Positions 21,488 to 34,800 of a stretch of DNA of 64,000 nt are shown here, in pieces; position 1 is the stretch's first letter, and every line of letters begins with the position of its first letter. The notes beneath the pieces were generated by a model, which ran no database searches, had not been told where the DNA came from, and was given only the letters and a program-made list of their open reading frames with translations. The DNA lies in NCBI GenBank assembly GCA_019054805.1, contig JAHQIY010000002.1, positions 2,604,001 to 2,668,000 on the forward strand, read 5' to 3'. The DNA comes from Brachionus manjavacas (Eukaryota > Rotifera > Eurotatoria > Ploima > Brachionidae). The position numbers were made by a program, and so were the translations under genes.

Positions 21488-23995
21488 GATCTGTTTATGC
21501 TATCGAAAAAAGAATTTATTTGTTATAGTTGTTAATTTTTGTTAGAATTTTAATTTTAACTATTTAATAAATTTTTTTCGCTAAATTATTTTTAATATCC
21601 TAAAAATTAATATTTTTTTTTATTAATAAAAAATAAAAAGATCTTGTCAATTTAAGATAAAAAATATGAGTTTCATAAATTTGATCTTCTAATTATTGAT
21701 TGAAAAATTAGAATTGAGATTTGAAATAAAATATTAACTCATAAGCATGATTAAAAATTATTTTTAGATGGTGTTCAAACAAGTTTTTAATCAAAAGATA
21801 AATATTCATTTATTATCTAAATAATCGTCTGAACTTGATGCTTTTCTCTCAGCAACTCTTCACAACTTAATAATGAATAATCAAATTCTACCAGCATCAG
21901 ATTCCTTCTGATTCTTTAATTTTGATTTTTAATTGACATCTTATTATCTCAACTCTCTATTAGAAAAAAAAAATTATTTTATAATTTTTAATTGAAATTT
22001 ACATACGTAAGTAACCAAATTTCGAACCATAAATCTTAATTTGATTGTTCTTATTGATTTTGTTAGACTTTTTTTATTAAATTAATAAAATCATAAATTT
22101 ATTTTGATTAAAAAACCTGGTTATCTAATCAAGAGACTTATTATTTATATGAACAGCTGATTTTTATTAAATTTATTAGACTGACTGTCTGAGTTATAAG
22201 TCGTTTGGCATTATATAAATTTTCTATTAAATCACTTCAACTCGGATTTAGTTATTGTAATGAGTGAAACATTATTAAATCCCTTAAAAAAAGTTTTGTG
22301 ATAAATTTTTTTTAACTTATTATAAAAACGGATTATTTGACGATTATAGGATTCTAAGTAATTTCATTTAATATGTCATTTCCCCTCGATTGATTTAAAT
22401 AAGTCAAAAAAGTTTAATAAAAGAAATCTTATATTATCTCAACACTTATTTCGATTAAAACAAAAACACAGCAAATGAATTCGAGCAATTATATTGAAAT
22501 AAGCTACTAAAAAATAAACTAAAGAGCTTTGTTTTGTTTTTATTTTAGAAAAAAATTAGATTTTAAATGAAATTTATCAGTCTAGATATTTTGCTTAAAA
22601 AGCGTAATTGGATTTTAATAGCTTGAAAATTCGTAAATATAAAATAGGCATTCATCTAGGCTCAAGAAATAAAATAGTTTTAAGTATTTTACTAATAAAA
22701 TTTAATTTTTTTCCTTTAATAAAATTTGTTTCCGTATTATCGAAAAATTTTATTAATGAATTAGAAAATTCACCTACTTTATTTTCATCTAAAAAAGTGA
22801 TGCAGTTAAGTTTTACATTTTTTTTCATATTAATGTGAATTATCAAAATTTAAAATTTTGAATTTATTTTCATCAATTGATTTTTTATCAAATAAATAAA
22901 TGTCAATTAAATTATTAATATTTGATTTCCGTGTATCAAATCAATTTTTTTAAGAAAAATATCTGACATTTAGCATTTACGTGAAAAATTCAAGAGTTTT
23001 TTTAGATTTTTTTTAATAAAACAGCGATGCTTGAAATTTTTGTTAAATCGATGGGAAAATTATATCATTTTTGGAGATAAAAAAATTCATCGGCAGGTTT
23101 TTTTGAAAAAAAAATGTTCGCAGATGCAAAATTTTAGGTAATCAATGCTGATTTACACAGAATAAAACGCTGAAACAAAATTATAGCTAACTCTCACTAA
23201 AATTATCATTATATCAGGAATTTAGATCCCAATCAGCAAGATTTAAACTGAACTTTAAATTCAAAAGCTGTAAATCAATTGTTTTAGATTAGCTATAATA
23301 TGCTGATAAGAATGTCTAGAAAAAACAAATTTAAATATAAAATTTTATACTTCAATCTTTAAATTAATTGTTACCTTCTGCTTTACCTTAAAGAGATAAT
23401 TTATAAACCTAGAAAATCCTTATCAAACCAAAGCGAATGATTGAAAGATTGTTAAAATAAGAAGTGTTTTTAAATAAATTATTAAGTATTCTGATTTTTG
23501 TTCAAATAACTAGTAAAATAGAATCGCAGCGTACTTTATAGTAATTAAAAATTGAAGATTGGCTCCAATTATCAAATATTTTACCTTTTTTTATGTAAAC
23601 AAGCTGGGATTAGAGAATGTTTTATTCCTTAAATAATACAACAATTCTAAGATTAATAAAATATGATCTTTTAATATATATTATTTACTAATCTTCATTT
23701 TAATGTTTAATTCTATTGCAAAATTTTATTGTTTGTTCAATTTTCAAAAGAAATAAATTGAATTGATTATTTTTAAAATGCTTGAAGGCTCGATACCGAA
23801 AATAAATTTACAGAAACTAAAACTGAACATTAGTAAATCTAAGATTTATGTGAAAGCCGACATAGGTGAATAGTAATTAAATACTTATAAATTAATGTTT
23901 TTTTCATGGCATTAATATTTCGTATTTATTGGGTTGTAGAAAAAATTCAATCTCAAGGTTTTAAAATTTGTTTAGATATGTAAAAAGGCGAAATC
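21488..23995. other. Intergenic, 2.5 kb, no gene seen
   Basis: This is strongly A/T-rich spacer between the sodium channel and the GPCR gene. Short open frames near 22608-22846 occur on both strands at the same place, as expected for low-complexity AT DNA. I see no domain, RNA or repeat. Confidence 0.5.
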
Positions 23996-25880
23996 ATGAA
24001 GCTTGTTTTTTATTTTATAATTTTTGTTTCAAATTGGTGTTTTTGTACTCAAATGAAAGTGTCTTCAGATACAAACAGTTCGATTATTAAATCCACTAGT
24101 TACAATTGGCCTGTTCTTACCTTAAGTTTATTTTCAATATTCGGAATTCTTGGAAATATTCTAGTTTGTTTGACGATTAAAAGAGATCAAGATCTTCAGA
24201 CCAAAACTAACTTTTATTTATTTTCGCTGGCAATTGCTGATTTGGCTGTTTGCTTGATAGTAATACCTCTATCAATAATTCAAGATTTTTCAAGTAAGTT
24301 TAATTATTTTACCACTTGAATTTTTTGTTTCAAAGATCTTATAATATATTTTAAAAATTCATTAAATTTAATAATATTCTACTTGATTAATTTTCATTGT
24401 GAATTTATTAATAATCAATAAAAAAGAATTAAAAAATAATTTAGAAGAGAATAAAAATTCGGTTAATAGATTTTAGGAAAATTTAAAATTACACAAATAG
24501 GTATATTAATAAAATTTAAAATATTCCAGTGAAAAGTGGAATTTAATTATTTCATAAAAAATGCTCTTTTTCTTCAAAATCCGTCTCAAAAAGCTAATTT
24601 TTTTAAAATAAACTTAATTTTTGAAGATCAATGGATTTTTAGTGTAAACTTGTGTATTTGTTGGATTTTTTCAGGTGAGAAAAAAACTAAAAATATTTTT
24701 AAAAAAATTAACCTTTTTTTTTAAAGATATTCTTCTATGTACAGCTTCCATATATCATTTATCAACGTTATCAATTCTCCGATTTATTGCAATTCAGTAC
24801 CCACTTAAATCAAATCGAACGACTTCATACAAGATCACATTTTTTATAATATTTTTAATTTGGACTGTATCAATACTTTTGTCCAGTTTGATTATCTATC
24901 TGGGCTATACTGATGTCAGAAATGTTATTAATTTTGAAACAAAACGATGCATGCTTAAGAACGACAAGTTTATCATCTACGGTTCAATTATTTGCTTTGT
25001 AATTCCTATTTTTATAATGATTTTGATGTTTTTATTGATGACACGTAAACTTCGTCAACAGATATCCAAGCTAAATAAAAAAGATAAGAAAAATAGAGAA
25101 GATAATAAAATTGAATTTAAAAAAAAGGCAAAAGAGCTAAGGTTGCAGCCTTCCAGTCGTCAGATCAAAAAATTTTCAAGATCATTTGACCAGAGTCCCA
25201 TTTTTTCAGCAAGATCTATTAGCGCTAGGAATGAAAAAGATTTTTGCAGCATAAATACCAAACGCTGTGATTGTATCATTCAAAATTATGACGTAAACCA
25301 ACAAAAACAAGGCTACAAAGAATATCAATTGCGTCGACATGCAGCCAGAAGCGTTATGCAAAGTCCAAGCTTTAAGACTTCAATTGGATCAATAATGTCA
25401 AACCAAACGAGCAACTTTAGTCAAAATTCTTTTCAAAAACAACTAACTATCGAGTCATATACAAATAAAAAAAAAAAACGAGATTCCATGTACAAAAAAA
25501 GCATATTTTTCAAAAATTATGAAATTAAAAATGTAATTTTAAATCATATTAAACAAATGGACATGCAAAGTGAATTCAAGGCTTTGCAAGTGCTTGGAAT
25601 TGTGTTTATTGCTTTTCTGATAGCATGGCTTCCATATTGTCTTGTCAATATTATCATAGCTATCTACTCGATCAATAGAAAGAATACAGTCTACTTGCAA
25701 AATTTTTTAGGGTTTTTAACATATTTGGGATATTTTCAGTCGACTTTTAATCCAATTATTTATACCATTTTTAATAGGAAATTCAGAAACAATTTTATTC
25801 AATTGTTAAAGTGTGCAAAGCGAAACAAAAGACCTAACAATTATTTTATTAGTAAAAATTTAATTTATTACAGGAATTAA
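23996..25880 (+). CDS. Class A GPCR, biogenic-amine receptor-like, with atypical DRY motif
   Basis: This is a seven-helix receptor of 499 residues from three exons (23996..24293, 24627..24674, 24727..25880), joined in frame at GTAAGT/GAAG and GTGAGA/AAAG sites. A signal peptide-like N-terminus (MKLVFYFIIFVSNWCFC) and an N-glycosylation site (NSS) precede helix 1 (GILGNILVCL). Helix 2 has SLAIADLAVCLIVIP. NQWIFSVNLC holds the extracellular-loop cysteine partner. Helix 3, SDILLCTASIYHLSTLSILR, keeps the Asp aligned with the amine-binding D3.32 (DxxxCTASI) but reads LRF where DRY is expected. Helix 6 has FLIAWLPYC and helix 7 FNPIIYTIFNRKFR. The third intracellular loop is about 160 residues, basic and Ser-rich, as in D2-like receptors. 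The ligand cannot be told from sequence; a dopamine, serotonin or octopamine-type relative is most likely. Confidence 0.85.
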
Positions 25881-26489
25881 AATTAAATTGTGTTTTTTTT
25901 GTCAATTTAATAAATTATTTTATCAAACAATTTTTTTTGATTATTAAAATAAACAGGAAAATGTATATTTTTTCTTTTAATTAATATAACTTAGAGGTTC
26001 TACATTTTGCAGTTTGGAATGTTTTAGAGCTCCCTTCTAACCTCGTGGTAGATCCATCATTGTTTAAAATCAAATAGAAGCACTTGAATAAATTGATTAA
26101 TTAATTTTTAAATTTTTTTTTAATCATCATCATTTTATCTATCAGAAAATTTATAAAATTAATGATGATTAATATTTCTTTTCTGAGTACTTTTTTTTTT
26201 TTTTTGTTCAACTCGCATCATAAATTCATTATAATGAGGAATTCACTCTGGACAATTTAAATAATAATAATAAATAATTTCATTATTAAGTCTAAATCAA
26301 AAAATTGAGTCATTTCGACTATGTGATCAAGAAATTTGATTATAGATATCATCTAAAGATTGATAGATATCATTTTTTTTATTTGTAATTAATTAATCAA
26401 TCTTCTTAAGTAGAAGTTTGATACGAATTAAGAATATAAATTGAGATTAAATTAAAAAAAAATTAATATAAAGTTAATCTAATGCGAAA
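25881..26489. other. Intergenic, no gene seen
   Basis: This is A/T-rich spacer after the GPCR gene, containing a long T-run near 26190. I see nothing I can support. Confidence 0.5.
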
Positions 26490-26830
26490 ATTAAAAAAAG
26501 ATCTATGCGGCATAAAACCATGCTGAGAATCTGATAATAAGTTGTGCTGTAGAAGATATGATATCATGTGGTCTTTAATAGACTTGTTACGGAAACAGAA
26601 TGATAATTACTTGCATTAAGTAAACTCCCTTTTTTAAAAATTGGAGTAACATTTGCTTTTTTCATTTTTTAGGTAATTTTCTTTGACTTTCTTTTTCTTT
26701 GAAAAATAATTTCTCCCATCTTTTTTAAAACAAAATTTTTAATGAGGTCTGGTCAACACGCTTTATTTACATCTAGTGAATTTAGATTTTTCAATACCTT
26801 TTCTGGATTCAAAATTAAATAATTATCTTT
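26490..26830 (-). mobile_element. Degenerate LINE fragment, start of reverse transcriptase
   Basis: Read on the minus strand in two or three frames it gives VLKNLNSLDVNKA, NFVLKKMGEII, KKANVTPIFKKGSLLNASNY, SVSVTSLL and LLSDSQHGFMPHRS. This is the ordered block before and in reverse-transcriptase motifs 0-2 of Jockey/CR1 elements (KAxGPD, WKxAxVxPIFKKG, NYRPISLTS, QHGFRxxRS). Frameshifts and stops interrupt it, so it is a dead copy. Confidence 0.75.
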
Positions 26831-27212
26831 ATGACAGATAGTATCTGTAATTTAATTAGTGTTTAAATCAAATTGAAGTTTTGAAAAAATTTTTTGATTT
26901 ATTTCGATTTAAATTTAAAATAAAATTATAACTCAAATTTAAACTGAATTAAAAAAAGAATTCAAATTTAAACTATAATACATTTGTTTAATTTTTTGTA
27001 TTTGAATTACAAAATATATCCAAAGTTAAAATAACATTGAAAAAAGCGATGTTTCAAATATTTTTTTCAGTTTCAAAAAAATAATAATTTTAGTTAATAT
27101 TGCAAACATTTTCATATTGAAATTAAACTCTTTGATGAAATAGAATGAGTTTAATTTTTGTTTGGAAGTTTTAAAAATATATTGCAAATTCTGTTTAAAC
27201 TTTTAAACAATT

Positions 27213-27250
27213 CGTTTATTTATTTTTTTCGAGTAAATGCTCCTTCAGAA
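27213..27250 (-). repeat. LINE/SINE 3' tail fragment, copy 1
   Basis: On the minus strand it reads TTCTGAAGGAGCATTTACTC followed by an A/T tail with AATAAATAAA. The same motif recurs at 43400 and 57554 on the plus strand, each time followed by an AAAT-rich tail, as expected for 3'-end fragments of a retroelement. Confidence 0.6.
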
Positions 27251-27539
27251 TAAAAACATATTAAAAAATTAAAAATAAAGTTAAATATTATAAAATAAAA
27301 AAAATTTCAGTCGTTGAACAACTGGGTCTAGTCGGTTAGGTGAATCACTAATCATCCGAAGAATTCTTATTCTCAGATTTTGTGAACTATTGGTTCACCC
27401 AATTTTTTTGTTCAAAATAGAATTAGACGAACAATTTTTAGATTATGTGAACAAATTGAACAAAGCTTTTTAATAGAATGCCTAATTCTCGAAACTGATA
27501 TAAAAATTAATTAATAATTATTTTATTTTTAATTTGAAG

Positions 27540-28260
27540 GAGCTTTGGAAATAGCTTAGCATTTGCTCTGATCTGGTTGACTTGGTATTACTCTTTCCAC
27601 AATCCCAAATACCCAAATGCGCTCTCTTCTTAAATCTTTGCCTTCAGCATAATAAAAATTAAAAAAAATTAAAATTAATTTTTCCCCCTTTAAGTGTTTG
27701 ATTTTGGGGAACATAGATTCATCTATTTCGCAAAATTTACCTTCTCCGCCTAACTTTAAATTTTCTATGTAATTATCTTTTCTATCTTATTTTTTTATTA
27801 TTACGTTAGCTTAGCAAGACTAGAATGCGATAAGAAGCTTGTAGAAATTAATATAAGCATCGGTAGAAGGCTGAAGGTTAACAATCTTTAAAATGAAATT
27901 TTAAAAGTTGTGATCCAAAACGAAAGGCGGTAAGTGAGAAAAAGTGAGAAAAAGAGTACAATTCAAAGTACACTTGGGACATTAAAAGAATTAACATAAG
28001 ACTCGAACGACTCTGTAAAAGGAGGATTAGAGAAAATAATGACCACAAAAATAATTGGTTGCTTCATATATGAGAATAGTGAGACGAACTAGATCATAGG
28101 CATATTGAAAATGGATGCTGTGGACAGAAAGACAGTACGCAATAAGACACTAAAAATTGATTTTTATGTGAAGAGGATGAAAGAAAGAGGTAAATACAGA
28201 GGAAGAGCCCCTTAGTGAAAATAAGAGAGTATTAAAGACATGTAGATAGTAAAAATTGTA
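27540..28260. other. Composition island, no gene recognised
   Basis: This stretch has visibly more G and C than its flanks and a purine-rich plus strand (repeated GAGAAAAAGTGAGAAAAAG near 27940). No open frame longer than about 40 codons is supported. It resembles decayed coding or transposon DNA, but I cannot assign a family. Confidence 0.35.
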
Positions 28261-28566
28261 GACTATAAGGAATATGACCTTCCACGTTCATATCGCCTTG
28301 ATTGCGACTTTCAAATAAATCAATCTTTTCAAATCTATTGATTTTTACAATACTTGAGTTTTTTTGAATTGAGCTAGAAAAACCTATCTGGTTGAAGAAT
28401 TCTACAAGATCATTTTTATCACAATTTTTTTCTGATTAGAATTATTCTCTGATCACCTAATAATATTTTCTAGATAAGAAATGAAGAGATTAAATACAAA
28501 TTAAGAAGAACTTGAAGAAGATGAATAACTAGAGGAGAGCTTTAAGCTTTTAAAAAAAAATAAGCT

Positions 28567-28619
28567 GTAATGTAGTGAAATGTTGGTAATGTAATGTAAT
28601 GTTTGATTCACTACATTAC
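28567..28619 (-). repeat. Dispersed 41-bp repeat, copy 2, with 12-bp terminal inverted repeats
   Basis: This is the inverted copy of the repeat at 8684-8724 (core 28573-28613). Here it is framed by the perfect inverted repeats GTAATGTAGTGA (28567-28578) and TCACTACATTAC (28608-28619). The interior holds tandem TAATG units. Confidence 0.8.
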
Positions 28620-28642
28620 GATAAGCTATATCTGAAATCAGC

Positions 28643-28806
28643 AGAGTTGTTTAAAAGTCACAAGTCTCAAGTCAAGTCCAAGTTCGGACTTTTTTTTTCA
28701 AAAGTCCGAGTCACAGACTTTTATTTATTTTTTCTCGATGAATATAATGGCTAGCAAAAATTCTTAATTGGACTTGGACTTAAATTTGAGACTTTTAAAC
28801 AACTCT
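28643..28806. repeat. 164-bp TIR repeat (AAGTC-rich), copy 1
   Basis: The ends are perfect 17-bp inverted repeats, AGAGTTGTTTAAAAGTC on the left and its reverse complement on the right. Imperfect pairing of AAGTC-type units (CAAGTCTCAAGTCAAGTC) continues inward. It is a MITE-sized foldback element. The left 36 bases recur exactly, inverted, at the right end of 49590-49727. Confidence 0.8.
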
Positions 28807-29142
28807 AAAAATCACCCAATGCTCCACAAGGAGTAGATAATGAAAACCGTGAAACAAAAGGCAATAATTTGCAATAAGAAATGACTTTAATAGAAGCATC
28901 CGAAAAAGCTAAATTAACTGCTTAAAAAGCCTTAAGCAAAAACCCAATATTCAAATATTCATTAAATATTCAAATTTTGATGACAAAAAAAATCAAATTA
29001 AATTTTTTGGCATTTTTAGATCACGAAAAATGTGGTTAAAATTAAATGATTCCATTTTGGACTTTTACCTATGATTACATAGTCGACATTACCCATGTCG
29101 ATTTCGAAATTAAAAAGATTTTTTTTTCAAATTTTTTATTGT
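28807..29142. other. Intergenic 3' flank of WDR46
   Basis: This is A/T-rich spacer with no gene seen. Confidence 0.5.
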
Positions 29143-30935
29143 TTATTTATTTAATTTTTTTTTAAATCTATCAAAAACATTGTAAACTGTATATTCCAAT
29201 TTTTTTTCTTTAGTTTTATTTTCTTCGTTCTCGATTCTTTCGTATTCTTTTACTTCTTTGACAAATTCCTAGAGAAAATCAATCATAAAACAAACAAATA
29301 TTTCAAAAGAAAAATTCTCAAATACCTTTAAATTGGCAGCTTTGACTGCCTTTTTACGTGCCTCTTTTTTTCCAGTTTTGCTTTTTCCTTTCATTTTTAG
29401 ACGAGGCTCAAAGTCAATTTTTTTCGGCTTAAGGAACAATTTTTTGTTTCGTTCGATCATTTTTTCTTCCAATGTTTTACGATCAACTTGCTTCAGTTTA
29501 AATGGATCCAACGAAATAAGCTCTGGTTGAATCTTTTCCAGCAAAGCTTTGACTTCCCACTGCTTTCTCTGATTCTTTGATTCGTAAGGGTTCGCTTCCA
29601 TGGCGTCGAAATTCGCTTCAGCAGATCCAGGAACCAAAAGACTTGAAATACCGTATGAATGCCCAACACCCAAAACGTCCTCGAAAGGACAGAACTGCAA
29701 ATTTTGTATATTTGCGTTGTTTATTCTGTGTTTCAAATAAATGTCGCTAGGTGTCATATCTTCAATATACTGTTCTTCAGCATCTATTTCTTCCTCATTT
29801 AGCTTTATAAAGTCGTCTTTGAATATCACTACTTCATTTCTTAATCCGGCACCGATTAGATTCTTTTGGCTAAAAGTCAAACTTGAAGCACCTGCATTTA
29901 GTTTTATTGACTTCAATTGCTTATAAGTTCTTAGATCCCAAACATTCAGCAAATGGTCCAAACTAGATGTGATCATGTAATTTCCACTCTGGTTTATTGC
30001 AAGAGATTTTACTGCTGCTTTGTGACAAAGCATTTTTACCAATGGTTCTTTGACATTCGGAGACCAAAGAGTTACAACTCCATTGTGATGTCCCAGATGA
30101 ATGATAGCATTACTTGGATTTTGTCCCATTACATCACAGCGTCCGTGAGCTGTGGAAAACCCGGCAACTTTCTTACCCAAACTAACATCAATGTAAGACA
30201 AATAGCCACTCTCGTTCTGATAATTTTAAGTTTATAGTTTAAAAATTAAAAAATTTATTTTAAATTACAATTGAAGATAATAAAAAGTGATAAGGTAAAA
30301 ATTCAAGTCTGGTAACTCGGTCTAAAATTTTGAGGCAATGCAACTCGATGCCTTGGTTGTCATATATATAAGTCCATTGTCGTTGAGCTACGGCATACAT
30401 GGTTTCTGTATGCAACCATCTTCATTAAAAAAAGTTTATTTTAAAATAAAATATAAGTTAAACCAACTTGACATCATTTATTTTCTCCATTACGTTTATT
30501 TCGGAGTGAAGTTTTTTGGTTTGCCAATCGAACGATGCAACATGGCCTTGAGACCCTCCAATTAATAAATGTCTTGAAGATTTTTATTTTAGGAGATAAA
30601 AAATATTATTTTAGTTGGTAAAAAACCTTCCGTTTCTAGTATAGTTAAGACGATATGGACCAAATTTGTCGAGATTTAGTTCAAAATATTTTTGAGCACT
30701 AAACAAATCGACATTTTCGACTATGCTTCGTTGATTAATAACTTCATTTTCGTCTTCCTTTTCTAAAAATCTGAAATAAAATTTGAAAATTAATTTTAAA
30801 AAAATTTTGATTTTAAAATGAATACCCAGATTGCGCGAACGCAACATCATTCATTATATTGTTCAGGTCTCTTTTATCAACATTGATTCGAGATTTTGGC
30901 TGTTTTGAATTAAAAAATCGACTTTTTTGAGACAT
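29143..30935 (-). CDS. WDR46: WDR46 / Utp7 homolog, small-subunit processome WD-repeat protein
   Basis: WDR46 (yeast Utp7, BING4) is a nucleolar scaffold of 18S rRNA processing. The ATG is at 30933-30935 ([20 protein letters not shown]) and the stop at 29143-29145. At least five exons join at GT-AG sites. In order, diagnostic segments are [129 protein letters not shown] and [20 protein letters not shown], all strongly conserved in WDR46. The lysine-rich BING4 C-terminus ends FKKKLNK after a last short exon beginning [12 protein letters not shown]. It is divergent from DYM across about 0.9 kb. Confidence 0.93.
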
Positions 30936-31830
30936 TTTTATTTATTTTTTTTAATTCTAAAACATGTGTATTTGAAAAAAAACAAAAACCCAACAAAAAA
31001 AGCATACTACAAATTTTGAAATTTTTAATTAGATCCAAAATTTATATTCAAGCATTAAAATCTCAACATTTTGGTCAGCTTTAATTATAAAATACTTGAT
31101 TTTTTGTTAACATTTTTTCAAGATTTTACTTTGTATTTTTATTATTATTCAAAAACAAATTTGTTATTATAATAAATTTCACTTAAAAAAAATATTTTTT
31201 ATCCAGTTTTAACATTTGTCATTTTAAAAAATTGTCTAATTCAGTGTAAGAAATGATGAATTTTGACTAAATTAAATCATGAGTTCTTCAGCGAGTTAAA
31301 AGTTAAATGACCCCAATCTTAAATTCTTCATTAGAAAATATAATTATTTATTTCGGGTCATGATATTTTTAGGTACGCTACATTTTCAAAACTTCAGACT
31401 AAAGCTATAATTCACAATATTGCTATGGTCAGATTAGGTTTCTCATGATTTTTGCAGCTAACTGGAATTGAAATTAAATTTAAAAAAATTAGCATTTTTT
31501 TTAGATTTAGATTGGAACATAACAATTCTAAGTGACTTTAGTGATTTTTTTTAAATTAGCATAATCACTTAAGTGAATTTTTAAAATTTATTTTCCAATT
31601 TTAAAGTAAAAATCTGATACTTAAAATTTTAACTGATAATGTTATCTATTAACACCATTTTTCAAATGCAAAAATTTTAATGATTTTTTCTACGATAGAA
31701 GGTAAATTTATTCTGAAATTTTTGAATCAAATACTTTATTGTAAATTTTTTTATTAATAATTTTGTTTAGAAATAAAAACATTGAATACACAAAAAGCTA
31801 ATTTAAAATAGAATAAAATAACTAACGCAA
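30936..31830. promoter_or_regulatory. Divergent spacer WDR46/DYM
   Basis: This 895-bp A/T-rich gap holds both 5' flanks. I see no other gene or recognisable regulatory motif. Confidence 0.4.
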
Positions 31831-34800
31831 ATGGGCGCCGAATTTAGTTCATTAGATCAATTGAATAAAAATGAATGCATCAACAGATTAGCTTATGACG
31901 AACACATTAATGAAAACGATCCATTTTGGAACCAGCTGCTCTCATTTACCATAAATATACCACTTACCAAGTATTTATTTAAAAAGATTTTCTTTTATTG
32001 CCCTATGGATCGGAAATTTAATATTATGCCCGCATGAATTGTCTAAATCGTCCCAATTTAAGCACCATGTAAAAATTCCTGCCAGGCCTAAGTTTTTCGC
32101 ATATTCCACCTTTGCCTTGGCACTGCGAATATCCCCAGTATTTGCCCATTGGTCATCATAAAATGCATAAAGAACCTCTGCTTCTTCATCATATCCTGCA
32201 GTTCCTCCATTTTGAACCAATTTACACAGTTGTGGATACAATGACCATCCTCCTGAATATCCAACGCCGTTCACTGGCGCATGAAAGCCGTGTTTATGAG
32301 TATCCTTTAGCTGAAATGTATGACCACCAGCATTCAGACCCAAAATAATTTTTTTTCTAGGCACATTTTGCTCTATTAGATAATAAATAGTTGAATTTGA
32401 GTTTAGAAGTGCATCGTATCCTGATTCTTCAGGTCGAGCATATAAAGGTGACGCATATGCCGTATAGGTATTATAAATAGTATTATAATCATAGCACATG
32501 ACGTTTATAAAGTCTAGAAATTTTGATAAACCATCAAGATCAAAACAATCTTTTATAATATTGATTCCAGCCCCAATTGCAGCACTTAGTTGTAAATTAA
32601 GAGCTTTTTTTTGTATTTGAAAACGAAATTTTCGAATCAAGAGAGTGAATTTAAACTTGTCCTCATTGCATGGATATTCCCAGTCAAAATCGATTCCATC
32701 ATAACCATAGCTGACGGCTATATTCAGAGCATTCTTTACGTACAAGTCAATTGTTGATTCGTTTTTTACTATTTGGTGCATGGCAGTTGCATTTGTTGCC
32801 AAAGAAATTATTGTTTTGATCGAGGGATTAAGCTGCTTAAGATTGGATACTTTGGCCAGAATATGAGAGCAATTATAGGGCTTTTCCACAATAGCTGGAC
32901 TAGATTTTTCCGAACTTTCATGGACACATCCGATCAGAATTATGTGTGTGCAAAGATCAATAGGTATTGATTCAGGCTTGAGGTTTTGGGGTTCATAGAC
33001 GTAGTAACACGGAAAAATATACTCATTTTGACCTTTGGTAAATGTTGGGCTCATCAATAATAAAAGAGAAAAAATATTTAAAATCGACATTTTTTTCATT
33101 TTTATTTTCTCAAAAATAATGAATATTAAGATTTTTATTCTTGACTAAAACTACCTGTGTTAAAATTTGTCTTATTAAACTCAATTCTAATTAAAAGAGA
33201 GAGCTCAAAAAAATTGGACGAAAGCATAGCGTTGAGTTGCCAAAAATTTCACCAAAACAATCCAAAAAGTGGTAATTATTCATCTTTGATCCGTGTTTTT
33301 TCACGAAGATCTAATGAAACCAGAAGAATGACTGACAAGTAATTTAATTGAAACATGGCTAGTCCATTCTTTTTGTAATTTATTTACTTTTTAAGCAAAC
33401 TGATGGTTTTGCATACATCTAATGCATTGTTTATTATTCGATGCATTACTAAATACATGATTGAAATCGAAAATGAGGCAGTCCTTTTGGAGCAAATAAA
33501 TTTTCGGCCAGATGAATCCAAGTATGAACCAGAGAAAAACTCTGAATTAAATGGTGATGGCTTAAAAAATCAAAACGACTATTCGACTGATAGTTCGACT
33601 GCCTCACCAAAGAGATTGTATAATCCAAATAAAAATTATCGTATGTGGAAATCAAGACCTTTTCATGAATCAACTCTATTGGATTCTCAGGAAAATTCTA
33701 TCGGTTACGAGAGCGATTCTGATATACCACAAAATGTTGATCGGTCCGAGTCCAATGCTAAAAATTCCGAAAATATTCTCTATCTTTTAATAAAAAGTAT
33801 CTTACAGCTGTGCACTGAAATTCCTGTAAAGTAAGTATTTTTGTGATTTTTTTCTACAGATTAATTAATGAAAAATAATTCATTTATTTTTGATTTAATT
33901 TGAAAATTTATTAAATTAAAGGAAAAAAATCATTTGAGCCATAGAAATATTTTTTATAAACCGATTTAATATGATCAAACTATTAAAAATTTGTATCGAA
34001 AATAGAAAATTTCTTTAATAATATTGAAAAACAATTATTAAGAATTTTTTTTATAAAAAGAATCAAATTAATTCAAGTTTCAATTTTTTTTGATCAAAAT
34101 TTATTTTTATTTAAAATTTTTAAAATGAAGAGATTGAATAGGACATAAGAATATAAATAATTTTTTTTTAAACAAAACAAAAGTCATCCTTTGTTTCATA
34201 CATAAAGCATAAGAAAAAAAAGAGATTTTTTTTTAAAAATTTTAAAAATTGAACAAAAAGTATCATTTGCAAAAATAAGCTAAAATTTGAGATTTATTTT
34301 TTTCGTGTCAGAACCAGTCCTTCTATTCTAATTTCTCAAAAATGTTGATATGAGACTTTTCTCTCAATCTAATGCTTATATTTTTAATTACCAGATTTAA
34401 ATTTGAAGGCAAATTATTACCATGAATAGTTGTTACTTTTCATTTAAGAAAAAATTAACGAGTAAAAAAATTTGACAATATTTTTTTCCTATTAAAATTT
34501 TTCAATAATACTTAAGTAAAAAAATCCAAAAAAGAAATGGCATGTAATTATTAATTATTTTATTAATATTGAAATTAAAAACAAAATTACTAAACTAAGG
34601 AACAAATGTTTTTTTTTATTTCTATTATAATAAAAAAGGTACATAAATAAAAAAAGTAATACAATTTATATCAAATTAGAACAAAAATAATTAAACATAG
34701 ACAAAAATAATATTCATTTTACTTTTTTTTTGTTTGTTTGATTCAACTGGTCTACCGCGTTTTTTTTTAACTTGGGGCTGTGGAGTAATGATAAGGGTCT

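Noticed and set aside
22608-22846. Overlapping open frames on both strands
   Set aside because: Mutually antisense, low-complexity and without homology; typical of chance in AT-rich spacer.
29333-30237. Plus-strand open frames across WDR46
   Set aside because: These are antisense shadows of well-conserved WDR46 coding exons.
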